This document shows positions 7,643 to 15,126 of a stretch of DNA of 15,141 bases, one piece after another. Within the stretch, counting starts at the first letter, position 1; each line of letters starts with the position of its first letter. A program made the position numbers and the translations under genes. The notes under the pieces were generated by a model. The model did no database searches and was not told where the DNA came from. It worked only from the letters and a program-made list of their open reading frames with translations. The stretch is from contig DORI01000098.1 of the NCBI GenBank assembly GCA_003512365.1, positions 12,955 to 28,095 of the forward strand. The letters are read 5' to 3'. Origin of the DNA: Crocinitomicaceae bacterium (GTDB taxonomy: Bacteria > Bacteroidota > Bacteroidia > Flavobacteriales_D > Crocinitomicaceae).

Positions 7643-8974
7643 TCAAACCTTTTTATTTTTCCAGTTTATCGTTTTTAGGTAGCCAATTGAAAGTGCTCCT
7701 AGGGAAATAAAGTATATATATTCCACTGTCCAAATCCAAAAAACATCCACTTCCCATGAAACGATTAAAAAATAACTTGCGATAGAATAAATTATTACGG
7801 TTGTCAATTCTATTAACATCGAATGAAGTGTATTTCCCGAACCATGAATTGTTTGAAAATATACGGAAACAAAACCGAAAATAATTATTGAACCTACAAT
7901 AAACTGAAGAATTTCTGCACTTTTTTCCAAATAGACCTCTTCTGGATTGATTAATTGAATAAGTGTTTCAGGATAAAGTATGGCACCATGAAAACTAAGT
8001 AATAAAAAACCTACCGTGAGTATTTGAATTCGCCGTTGAATTTTTGGGATTTCGTCATATCTTTTCGCCCCCAAATATTGTGAAATATAAGTTTTAGTTG
8101 TCCCAGCAAATCCCCATATGGGAACAAATGCTATGAAATAAATTGAGCGGATGTTTTGAGACACCGTTAAGTCAAATTGCCCTTTTCTTTCAAGCCAAGT
8201 AAAAAACAACGTCCATGTTGCGAGGGCTAAAAATCCTTGTAACATTAGAGGACTTCCCACCTTGAGCAACTCTTTCATTGAACGTAAATTAAATGAAAAA
8301 TGCCGAAATAAATTTAATGACCTAGCATCCTCTGATATCAATAAGAAGATTAATAAAAAAAACATACCCATACCATCTGCTAATGTCGAGGCCAATGCAG
8401 CTCCCTCGAGACCCATTTCTGGCATTCCGAGTTTACCGAATATTAGGGTGTAATCTAACACCACGTTACTCAAGGCCGTAACTAATGCAGAAATCAATAC
8501 TACCCAAGTCTTTCCTTTCGCTAAGAAAAACGCTTGTATTGAGACTGTTACAAATGCAAAAAACAACGCGAAACTTCTAATTTGAATAAATTGACCTTGT
8601 AATGAGGCAATCGTTGGATTTTTAGAATAAGCTAAAATTTGTGGCGGCATTGCAAAGTACAAGATGACAAACAAGAGTATGGCCAAAAGTAAATTAGTTA
8701 TTACGGAAGTGCCAAAAACTCTGCCTATTCGTGACGCTTGATTAGAACCGAATCTTCTTGCAATGATGATTTGTGAACCATCTCCCATTCCCAAAAGACA
8801 CATGTACATGGTAATATAAGCGAGACTACCATTTCCTACTGCATCGAAAGCATCAGTAGAATAGCGACTAATAAAAGCCGAATCTGTAATCATGACAATC
8901 GCTTGGATAAAACCAGAAATCATCATGGGTATCGCTACTTTTAAAATCTGCTTGTAACCATACTCCAGCATCAT
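7643..8974 (-). CDS. MATE family multidrug/Na+ or H+ antiporter
   Basis: This 443-residue inner-membrane protein has about 12 hydrophobic helices and the two-fold repeat arrangement of MATE exporters, which expel cationic drugs or metabolites against Na+ or H+. The first helix region has the conserved VMITDSAFISRYS with Asp31, and GMGDGSQIIIARRFG follows near residues 62-76. A second-half copy, GFAGTTKTYISQYLGAKR, lies in helix 7-8, equivalent to the first-half GDGSQ segment. It looks closest to the DinF/NorM-like group, but the cargo cannot be predicted. Translation starts at ATGATG; the first ATG overlaps the upstream rRNA methyltransferase stop by 4 nt (ATGA). Its own stop lies one base before fmt. 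The neighbours are translation-related, so the transporter is probably linked by operon economy rather than function. Confidence 0.93.
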   Translation of the reverse strand: MMLEYGYKQILKVAIPMMISGFIQAIVMITDSAFISRYSTDAFDAVGNGSLAYITMYMCLLGMGDGSQIIIARRFGSNQASRIGRVFGTSVITNLLLAILLFVILYFAMPPQILAYSKNPTIASLQGQFIQIRSFALFFAFVTVSIQAFFLAKGKTWVVLISALVTALSNVVLDYTLIFGKLGMPEMGLEGAALASTLADGMGMFFLLIFLLISEDARSLNLFRHFSFNLRSMKELLKVGSPLMLQGFLALATWTLFFTWLERKGQFDLTVSQNIRSIYFIAFVPIWGFAGTTKTYISQYLGAKRYDEIPKIQRRIQILTVGFLLLSFHGAILYPETLIQLINPEEVYLEKSAEILQFIVGSIIIFGFVSVYFQTIHGSGNTLHSMLIELTTVIIYSIASYFLIVSWEVDVFWIWTVEYIYFISLGALSIGYLKTINWKNKKV

Positions 8975-10146
8975 AAAACTTGAATTACAAGACCTTTTAA
9001 ATACTCCCCCTCGGGATGAAATGCGCTGATTGGGTGATCAGCTGGTTGATGCAATTGTTCAAGGATTTTCACTTCTCTATCCGCTTCAATAGCTGCCGCT
9101 ATTACAGTATGTGTAAACAAAGCCTTGTCCACCACTTGCGAACACGAAAAAGTGAAAATAATTCCACCTGGTTTTATTTGCCGAATGGCATATGCATTTA
9201 GACGCTTGTATCCCTGAATTGCTTGGTGCCTTTTATCGCGGTGCTTGGCAAACGCTGGCGGATCTAACACAATGATATCAAAATCTTCCGGAAGATCTTT
9301 GATGTATTCCATGGCATCAGCGATTACCGAAATGTGAATTCCTTTATAAGAGTTTAATTTCAGGTTCTGTTCCGTAAGGTCAATTGCCTTTTTCGAGGAA
9401 TCTAAAGAATGAACGAGCTTGGCTCCTTTCCAAAGTGCTTGAAGACTGAAACCTCCAGAATAACAAAATGTATTTAGAACTTTTTTATTTGTAGCATACC
9501 TGCCGAGTAAGTTTCTGTTTTCTCTTTGATCAATGAAAAATCCAGTTTTTTGTCCGTTTATCCAATCGATATGATATAGAATTTCATTTTCCATAGCTGC
9601 ATGTGGAACAGAGCAAGATCCGTGGAGGTAGCAATCTTCAACTCCATCAATGCCATGCAGTGCTTCTTTGGATTTACAATAAATGGCAACTAATTCTTTG
9701 TCAATAACCTTAATCAGCGCTTCCTTAATCGCAGTTAATTGCTGGTACATTCCTAATGTATGACATTGCACAACGGCCACTCCTCCATAGAAGTCAACAA
9801 TTAATCCAGGTAAGCCATCTCCCTCACCATGACAAATGCGAAAAATTGAATTTGTTTTGGAGAGCAATCCAAGTGAAACTCGAGTGGCAAATGCTTGTTG
9901 AAGTTTTAAATAAAAGAAATCACTGTTAATTACAGAATTTTCAAAAGATAGCATTCTTACTGCTATTGTAGCATGTTGGAAATGACCAACACCCAAAAGG
10001 TTCTCTTTTGAATCTAAGACACAAACCAAATCACCGTCTTGTAATTCCTCGTCAATCAAGTCAATAGCGCCTGAAAAAACCCAGGGATGCTTTCGACGTA
10101 AAGAATGGTCTTTATCTTTTTTGAGAACGATGCGAGAATATTGCAT
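8971..10146 (-). CDS. rlmI: RlmI-like 23S rRNA (cytosine-C5) methyltransferase
   Basis: This is a class I SAM-dependent RNA methyltransferase of the RlmI/RlmK-like group; E. coli RlmI makes m5C1962 in 23S rRNA. I chose the ATG at 10146 (391 residues): the product then opens MQYSRIVLKK...RRKHPWVFSGAI, the usual N-terminus of the family's PUA domain. The ATG at 10161 would lie upstream of, and partly inside, the -7 promoter element. An EEHUD/PUA N-terminal half is followed by TGFFIDQRENR (about 201-211), SAM motif I FCYSGGFSL (about 227-235), DPPAFAK (about 295-301) and TFSCSQ with the candidate catalytic Cys at about 335. The exact modified base in this organism is inferred by family. It is the first gene of the three-gene minus-strand operon with the MATE transporter and fmt. 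Confidence 0.9.
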   Translation of the reverse strand: MQYSRIVLKKDKDHSLRRKHPWVFSGAIDLIDEELQDGDLVCVLDSKENLLGVGHFQHATIAVRMLSFENSVINSDFFYLKLQQAFATRVSLGLLSKTNSIFRICHGEGDGLPGLIVDFYGGVAVVQCHTLGMYQQLTAIKEALIKVIDKELVAIYCKSKEALHGIDGVEDCYLHGSCSVPHAAMENEILYHIDWINGQKTGFFIDQRENRNLLGRYATNKKVLNTFCYSGGFSLQALWKGAKLVHSLDSSKKAIDLTEQNLKLNSYKGIHISVIADAMEYIKDLPEDFDIIVLDPPAFAKHRDKRHQAIQGYKRLNAYAIRQIKPGGIIFTFSCSQVVDKALFTHTVIAAAIEADREVKILEQLHQPADHPISAFHPEGEYLKGLVIQVL

Positions 10147-10150
10147 GCGG

Positions 10151-10183
10151 CAAAGGTACATAGCATAATCTAAGTTTGTTCAA
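10151..10183 (-). promoter_or_regulatory. Bacteroidota-type promoter of the rlmI-MATE-fmt operon
   Basis: On the minus strand a perfect -7 element TACCTTTG (10158 to 10151) is preceded by TTG (10183 to 10181), with a 22-nt spacer. This fits the Bacteroidota TTG / TAnnTTTG consensus. The -7 box ends only four bases before the ATG at 10146, so transcription should start at or next to the start codon and the mRNA would be nearly leaderless. Confidence 0.6.
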
Positions 10184-10204
10184 TGTTTTCATTTTCAACA
10201 CAAC

Positions 10205-10218
10205 AATTGTAGACAATT
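10205..10218. promoter_or_regulatory. Inverted repeat in the divergent promoter region, possible operator
   Basis: AATTGT-AG-ACAATT is a perfect 6+2+6 dyad located between the two divergent promoters, upstream of both -7 boxes. Its size and position suit a dimeric regulator acting on both sides, but AT-rich dyads of this length also arise by chance. Confidence 0.25.
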
Positions 10219-10252
10219 AACAGTAAAATAGACCGACTAAATGGCTTTTTTT

Positions 10253-10260
10253 TAACTTTG
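10253..10260 (+). promoter_or_regulatory. -7 promoter element of the GT-C-like membrane protein operon
   Basis: TAACTTTG is a full match to TAnnTTTG and ends five bases before the ATG at 10266. Transcription would begin at about the start codon, giving a leaderless or nearly leaderless mRNA. No TTG -33 element is found at the normal spacing, which lowers confidence or implies an activator. Confidence 0.5.
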
Positions 10261-10265
10261 GAACT

Positions 10266-11690
10266 ATGAAATTTATTACCAATTCACATTTGTTCTCAGG
10301 AGCAATTGTGTTACTTTATTTATTGAATTTTTTTATTGCCGATGGGTTCAATGGCGGAGCAGATACTATTTCTCATTACCATATCTCAAGATTTTCATGG
10401 GAATATCCAACATTATTGATGGATCAATGGGGAAAACCAATGTTTAATATTTTAATGTCTCCATTTGCCGTATTGGGATTCAAAATGGTGGTTCTTTTAA
10501 ATATTCTCCTCATATTTCTTAATGCAATTTTAGCATTCAGAATTGCCGAACACCTCAAGATTAAGAATCCAATTTGGGTTTCCTGGTTGTACTTACTCAC
10601 ACCAATAGTTATTGGAAATTCAATTTCAAGTCTTACCGAACCCATGTGTTCACTTTTTCTAATTGGATTTATTTATTTGGCGTTAAAAGAAAGATGGATG
10701 TTGGCTTCGTTGTCACTAAGCTTTATGCCTTTTGCGCGAAGTGAAGGTTTTGTTATGCTACAATTAGTTCTTATTTTCTATGTACTTAGTAATCGTAAAA
10801 AGTACATTCCATTCCTTTTGATAGGCACAATATTATTTAATAGTATTGGCTTTGCCATGACAGGATTACCTCTCTGGATATTTCAGGCAAATCCATATAT
10901 ACATACAGATATTACAGTGTATGGTAGTGGTACATTCTATCATTTTTTTATTGCAGCCATTCCCATTTTCGGGTTTGTATTTATTCTTCTCGTCTCTCAG
11001 TCCGTCAGATTGTTCCCAAATTTGAAAAAAATATTTTCAACTCATTCTTGGAATCTAAACGAACAGTTTTGGTTTTGGATAATATTGGGAAGTTTTTGGG
11101 GATATTTTTTAGCGCATGTCGTACTTTGGTGGTTGGGCATGTGGGCTTCTTTGGGGTTACTTAGAGTGATGTTTGTGATAGGTGTTCCAGCGGCCTTACT
11201 CATTGTCAAGGAGATGGAGTTTTTGGAAAATAAATATGTTAATTTGCAAAATAAACGAGCTCGCTTCATATTTTGGGCTCATGTGATTCTACTCCCTTTT
11301 GTTATACGCTTATTCCCCCTACAAGAAATTGAAATATTTCCCCCTAAAGGTGTTGAAGAGGTAACGATTGATGATTTCATTAGTGAGTTTAAAACGAATG
11401 AAATTTGGGACAATAGAAAATTATTTACAGGTCATCCTTACGTACTTTTCAAATTGCAAAAAGATCCTTTCGACTCAGATAAGGCTGCAAATTTATGGGA
11501 TTGGAAAAATGCAAAAAAAGGAGATTTAATTGTTTGGGATGGACATTTTGGACCAAATGAACATGGTGTACCACTTAAAGAGATAGATAATGACCATTCA
11601 TTTAAATTACTCTTGAATGTTGAACCGGAAAGTGAATTTTATACACTTAATAATAGTAAATTCTGTGTACGTTTGTACGAAAAACAATAA
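10266..11690 (+). CDS. GT-C-like multi-pass membrane protein with C-terminal soluble domain
   Basis: This 474-residue protein has about 9-11 hydrophobic segments in its first 350 residues, then a mostly hydrophilic domain of about 115 residues. The layout resembles GT-C membrane glycosyltransferases, which use lipid-phosphate sugars. An acidic residue sits in the first external loop (D33 in NGGADTISHYH), a Glu in ISSLTEPMCSL (E125), and ARSEGFV (R158, E160). These features support a GT-C relationship, but I cannot confirm catalytic residues or name a donor or acceptor. The C-terminal domain contains KKGDLIVWDGHFGPNEHGVPL, a type of sequence I associate with uncharacterised Bacteroidota membrane proteins. 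The ATG is five bases after a TAnnTTTG element. It leads an operon with the 87-residue protein two bases later and the DASS symporter. Confidence 0.6.
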   Translation: MKFITNSHLFSGAIVLLYLLNFFIADGFNGGADTISHYHISRFSWEYPTLLMDQWGKPMFNILMSPFAVLGFKMVVLLNILLIFLNAILAFRIAEHLKIKNPIWVSWLYLLTPIVIGNSISSLTEPMCSLFLIGFIYLALKERWMLASLSLSFMPFARSEGFVMLQLVLIFYVLSNRKKYIPFLLIGTILFNSIGFAMTGLPLWIFQANPYIHTDITVYGSGTFYHFFIAAIPIFGFVFILLVSQSVRLFPNLKKIFSTHSWNLNEQFWFWIILGSFWGYFLAHVVLWWLGMWASLGLLRVMFVIGVPAALLIVKEMEFLENKYVNLQNKRARFIFWAHVILLPFVIRLFPLQEIEIFPPKGVEEVTIDDFISEFKTNEIWDNRKLFTGHPYVLFKLQKDPFDSDKAANLWDWKNAKKGDLIVWDGHFGPNEHGVPLKEIDNDHSFKLLLNVEPESEFYTLNNSKFCVRLYEKQ

Positions 11691-11692
11691 CT

Positions 11693-11956
11693 ATGGCAAG
11701 TAGACGTGACTTAAAAAAGAAGATTAACCAATTTATTTTGGCTGACGTAATTGATGAATGTATCTATTTAGAAGAGCAAAATCCTGATTTGGTCGAAAGA
11801 TGTGACAAAATTATTGACGAAGCTGTCGGATTTTATAATGCTATGATGACTAAAATTAATCAAGCTAAAACGAAATCGGATTTCAGAGAAATAAACGAAA
11901 TTTTCGATGCAAGGGTGGATGAGTTTGTCGATGCCTTGAATCAAATAAATGCTTAA
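11693..11956 (+). CDS. Small conserved-looking helical protein of unknown function
   Basis: I do not recognise a named family. The 87-residue product is soluble, with no signal peptide or membrane segment. It is highly charged and predicted to be almost all alpha-helical: a basic start (MASRRDLKKKINQF), then acidic helices such as EEQNPDLVERCDKIIDEA and DARVDEFVDALNQ. Heptad-like hydrophobic spacing suggests a helical bundle or a small dimer. It is a real gene by context: it starts two bases after the preceding stop, and its last eight bases overlap the start of the DASS symporter in another frame. Its position suggests translational coupling, and possibly a role with one of the two membrane proteins, but that is inference. 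Confidence 0.75.
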   Translation: MASRRDLKKKINQFILADVIDECIYLEEQNPDLVERCDKIIDEAVGFYNAMMTKINQAKTKSDFREINEIFDARVDEFVDALNQINA

Positions 11957-13337
11957 CCAAGAGAATTCGTTAAAGACATTCAAACACTATTTATTAGTGG
12001 TTATGTCTTTAACATTTCTTTTCTTGTCTGTTCTTTTCAAAACCAAGTTAGAACTGAGTTTCCTGCTTGGTGGATTGATGATTTTTTTGTGGGTTTTCGA
12101 GATCATCCCTATCTATGTGACGGCTTTGTTGCCAATTTTACTTGCGGTGCCAATGGGCCTGCTTACTCCAAATGATGTGGCTCTTTCCTATGGAAATAGC
12201 AACGTTTTTTTGTTTTTTGGAGGGTTTGTAATGGCGCTAGGATTAGAGAAATGGGGTGTTCACGAACAAATAGCCAGACGAATAATTGCGGTCGTAGGTG
12301 ACGAAAAACCTAAGGTCTTATTAGGATTTATTTTGAGCACAGGTTTGCTAAGCATGTGGATTTCAAATACCGCTACAACGCTCATGATGTTACCAATGGC
12401 AATCGCTGTAATTCAATCGATGCCTAAACAACATCAAGATTCGAAATTTTCTTTGTTTCTAATGCTTTCAATTGCATATTCGGCGAGCATAGGAGGAATG
12501 GCAACGTTAGTTGGATCTCCGCCAAATACTCAAATGGCTGCGATTGTAGAACAAAATTTCAATGTATCAGTATCATTTTGGGATTGGATGAAAATTGGAG
12601 TACCTGTTAGTATTGCAATTTTATTCTTGATGTACATGTACTTTTATTTTTCTTTAGGGAAAGAGCGTTATGATCAGCACGATTTCAGTCTTAAAAAATC
12701 CCCATGGACATCCGAACAAATTAAAGCAATTATCATATTTTTAATGGTTGTAGTATTTTGGTCATTTCGAGAATGGATCTCTGAATGGATAGGGTTTTCT
12801 TTTAAAGACGAAGGACCAGCAATTCTTGGTGCAATACTTATGTTCATCATTCCTGATAGTCAACAGAAAGGTTATTTATTATCATGGAAAGATACAGAGA
12901 AACTTCCTTGGGGAATTTTGTTGCTTTTTGGCGGTGGTTTAGCCTTGGCAGCAATATTTGAGAAGAATGGAGTAGTCACGAGTTTAACAAGTGCCTTTAG
13001 CACATATGCCAATGAAAGTATTTTTATTCTATTGCTTGTGGTGGTGTTTATTGCGATTTTTGTTACTGAAATAATGTCAAATCTAGCCCTTGTGACATTG
13101 TTTGTTCCTATCGTAGGTGCTTTCTGTGTGGAGCAAGGTATTCCCGTATTACAACTTTGTTTACCATTAACCTTAGCCGCGAGTTGTGCGTTTATGCTTC
13201 CTGTTGGCACACCTCCAAATGCAATTGTTTTTTCTTCAGGCAGAATTCGCATGCATCAAATGGTGAAGATTGGTTTTGTTATAAATATAATCTCCCTAAT
13301 GACATTGGTTCTGATTGCCTATTTTCTGTTGAGATAA
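11949..13337 (+). CDS. SLC13/DASS family Na+-coupled dicarboxylate/anion symporter
   Basis: This 462-residue inner-membrane transporter of the divalent anion:Na+ symporter family imports C4-dicarboxylates, citrate, sulfate or similar anions with sodium; the substrate is not certain here. The family's two inverted repeats are visible. The first has WISNTATT with the SNT motif at S139-N140-T141 and GSPPNTQ at about 189-194. The second has EIMSNLALVTLF at S377-N378 and PVGTPPNAIVFSSG at about 418-431. These SNT-type loops bind Na+ and substrate carboxylate in the structurally known bacterial relative VcINDY. The second motif reads SNL instead of SNT, a variation at the position that contacts substrate. 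The start ATG overlaps the upstream small gene by 8 nt. This placement fits the MLNQENS N-terminus and the normal family length. Confidence 0.92.
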   Translation: MLNQENSLKTFKHYLLVVMSLTFLFLSVLFKTKLELSFLLGGLMIFLWVFEIIPIYVTALLPILLAVPMGLLTPNDVALSYGNSNVFLFFGGFVMALGLEKWGVHEQIARRIIAVVGDEKPKVLLGFILSTGLLSMWISNTATTLMMLPMAIAVIQSMPKQHQDSKFSLFLMLSIAYSASIGGMATLVGSPPNTQMAAIVEQNFNVSVSFWDWMKIGVPVSIAILFLMYMYFYFSLGKERYDQHDFSLKKSPWTSEQIKAIIIFLMVVVFWSFREWISEWIGFSFKDEGPAILGAILMFIIPDSQQKGYLLSWKDTEKLPWGILLLFGGGLALAAIFEKNGVVTSLTSAFSTYANESIFILLLVVVFIAIFVTEIMSNLALVTLFVPIVGAFCVEQGIPVLQLCLPLTLAASCAFMLPVGTPPNAIVFSSGRIRMHQMVKIGFVINIISLMTLVLIAYFLLR

Positions 13338-13368
13338 ATTTATGAATAACATTAAATAAATTTATGAA
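13334..13368 (+). repeat. 13-bp direct repeat upstream of the fadD promoter
   Basis: ATAAATTTATGAA occurs at 13334-13346 and again, perfectly, at 13356-13368. The 22-bp period is about two turns of the DNA helix. Each copy contains the palindrome ATAAATTTAT. The first copy overlaps the stop codon of the DASS gene, and the second ends 18 bp before the proposed -33 element of fadD. It may be a tandem operator or a chance feature of AT-rich DNA. Confidence 0.5.
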
Positions 13369-13386
13369 CTGCATGTTTGATTCATG

Positions 13387-13415
13387 TTGGTGAAAGTGTT
13401 TTATTCATATCTTTA
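13387..13415 (+). promoter_or_regulatory. Probable fadD promoter
   Basis: TTG (13387-13389) is followed after 18 nt by TATCTTTA (13408-13415), seven of eight matches to the Bacteroidota -7 element TAnnTTTG. The predicted transcription start lies around 13420, giving a leader of about 20-25 nt to the ATG at 13443. Confidence 0.4.
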
Positions 13416-13442
13416 GTTCTTAGGTTTATTAAATTAATAACT

Positions 13443-15098
13443 ATGTCTGATTTTCCTTGGTATAAAAGTTACCCCGAATTTGTTGATCGTTCAATTTCGC
13501 TTGACAGGTATGATAATATAGTCTCTATTTTTGATGAGGCAGTGGCTAAATTCGGAGACAAAATTGCATTCAAAAACATGGATGTTAGCCTAACCTTTAA
13601 CCAAGTAAATGCCCATGTTGATAGTTTGGTTTGGCACCTTCAAAATAAGACCAATCTTAAAAAAGGAGATAGAATTGCTTTACAGATGCCAAATTTGTTG
13701 CAATTTCCAATCACAATTTTTGCTTGTCTGAAAGCAGGTTTGGTTATTGTTAATACGAATCCGCTCTATACGGCAGAAGAAATGCGCCATCAATATAAGG
13801 ATTCAGGAGCAAAGGCTATTATTATTTTGGAGAATTTTGCCAGTAATTTAGAAAGTATTTTAAAGAATACCGCCATTGAAACGGTTATTGTTACTTCAAT
13901 TGGCGACATGCTTGGAGGTTTAAAAGGTACGATAACCAATTTCGTGGTTAGGAAAATTAAAAAAATGGTACCCTCGTATTCCCTCCCTTCAGCCATTTCA
14001 TTGAAAAATATTTTAAAGGAGAACAAAGGTAAGAAAGGAAATACAGTTCAAATAGCGAGGGATGACTTGGCATTTTTACAATATACGGGAGGTACAACGG
14101 GAGTTTCGAAAGGGGCCTCTTTGTCTCATGGGAATTTGTGCGCAAACGTACAACAAGTTGAAGCATGGATAGGACATGTTTTTAAAGATGGTGAGGAAAC
14201 AATCATTACGGCACTACCGATGTACCACATTTTTGCTCTCACAGCAAACTGCATCGTGTTTTTTAGATATGGTGCTGTTAATGTATTAGTTACCAATCCA
14301 AGAGACATGAAGACTTTCTGTAAGGACTTAAAGAAAAATCCTTTTTCAATTTTAACAGGAGTGAATACGTTGTTCATTGGATTGCTCAATCAGGATGTTT
14401 TTCAGCAATTGGATTTTTCAAAATTGAAATTATCCTTGGGTGGAGGTATGGCCGTGCAAGATACTGTTGCAGAGCGTTGGGAAAAGTTAACCAAAAGTCC
14501 TTTACTTGAAGCATATGGTTTATCTGAGACAAGTCCAGCTGCTACAATTAACCCTATTAACGGCACACACCGAAGAGGTTCTATTGGTCTTCCCTTGCCG
14601 AATACTGAAATTAAATTGTTTGATGACAGAGGAAAAGAGGTTGAAGTTGGCGAACCCGGTGAGATTGGTATAAAAGGACCACAAGTGATGAAAGGATACT
14701 GGAATCGTCCCGATGAAACAGCCAAGTGTATGCTTGGAGACTTTTTCTTGACAGGCGACGTTGGTGTAATGGAAGAAGATGGATTCTTTAAAATAGTGGA
14801 TAGAAAAAAAGAAATGATTTTGGTTTCTGGATTTAATGTCTATCCAAATGAAGTTGAAAAAGCAATATCCGAAAATAGCAAGGTATTAGAAGTTGGAGTT
14901 CGCGGTGAGAAAAATCCAGACGGAACAGAATACGTTAAAGCTTTTGTTGTTAAAAAAGACCCCAATCTAACAGAAGAAGAGGTTATCGCAGAAAGCAGGA
15001 AATTATTGACCGGATATAAGGTTCCTCGTGAAGTAGTATTTAGAGATGAATTGCCTAAATCGAATGTAGGAAAGATTTTAAGAAGATTGTTGAAATAA
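13443..15098 (+). CDS. fadD: Long-chain fatty acid-CoA ligase (FadD-type acyl-CoA synthetase)
   Basis: FadD activates free fatty acids to acyl-CoA through an acyl-AMP intermediate, at the inner face of the membrane, feeding beta-oxidation or lipid synthesis. The ATG at 13443 gives 551 residues, close to E. coli FadD (561). The TTG at 13377 would add a hydrophobic stretch not typical of the family and lies upstream of the likely promoter. Adenylating-enzyme motifs are complete: P-loop YTGGTTGVSKG (214-224), EAYGLSETSP (about 356-365), TGD (438-440) and DRKKEMILVSGFNVYPNEVE (453-472). The catalytic Lys lies in PKSNVGKILRR (about K544). RYGAVNVLVTNPRD in the middle and the SGFNVYPNEVE core agree with long-chain acyl-CoA ligases. 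It appears to be a single-gene unit ending directly at an intrinsic terminator. Confidence 0.95.
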   Translation: MSDFPWYKSYPEFVDRSISLDRYDNIVSIFDEAVAKFGDKIAFKNMDVSLTFNQVNAHVDSLVWHLQNKTNLKKGDRIALQMPNLLQFPITIFACLKAGLVIVNTNPLYTAEEMRHQYKDSGAKAIIILENFASNLESILKNTAIETVIVTSIGDMLGGLKGTITNFVVRKIKKMVPSYSLPSAISLKNILKENKGKKGNTVQIARDDLAFLQYTGGTTGVSKGASLSHGNLCANVQQVEAWIGHVFKDGEETIITALPMYHIFALTANCIVFFRYGAVNVLVTNPRDMKTFCKDLKKNPFSILTGVNTLFIGLLNQDVFQQLDFSKLKLSLGGGMAVQDTVAERWEKLTKSPLLEAYGLSETSPAATINPINGTHRRGSIGLPLPNTEIKLFDDRGKEVEVGEPGEIGIKGPQVMKGYWNRPDETAKCMLGDFFLTGDVGVMEEDGFFKIVDRKKEMILVSGFNVYPNEVEKAISENSKVLEVGVRGEKNPDGTEYVKAFVVKKDPNLTEEEVIAESRKLLTGYKVPREVVFRDELPKSNVGKILRRLLK

Positions 15099-15126
15099 AA
15101 AAAGTCCCGAGCAATCGGGACTTTTT
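15099..15126 (+). terminator. Intrinsic terminator after fadD
   Basis: GTCCCGA (15104-15110) pairs perfectly with TCGGGAC (15115-15121) around a GCAA tetraloop of the stable GNRA class. The stem is flanked by five A residues and five T residues that extend it and supply the U-tract. It starts directly after the fadD stop codon. Its symmetry would let it act on both strands, so it may also serve a convergent gene beyond the window. Confidence 0.95.

Noticed and set aside
10147..10161. Longer rlmI start at the ATG at 10161
   Set aside because: The extra residues (MYLCR) do not match the family N-terminus and that ATG lies upstream of the strong -7 box, so it would not be on the predicted transcript.
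12872..13252. Antisense open frame of 126 residues inside the DASS gene
   Set aside because: It mirrors conserved transporter codons and has low-complexity composition, so it is a shadow frame.
13377..13442. N-terminal extension of fadD from the TTG at 13377
   Set aside because: The extra 22 residues are not part of the acyl-CoA ligase fold, and the start lies upstream of the probable promoter.
14402..14725. Antisense open frame of 107 residues inside fadD
   Set aside because: It lies wholly within a strongly supported gene on the other strand and has no recognisable protein features.
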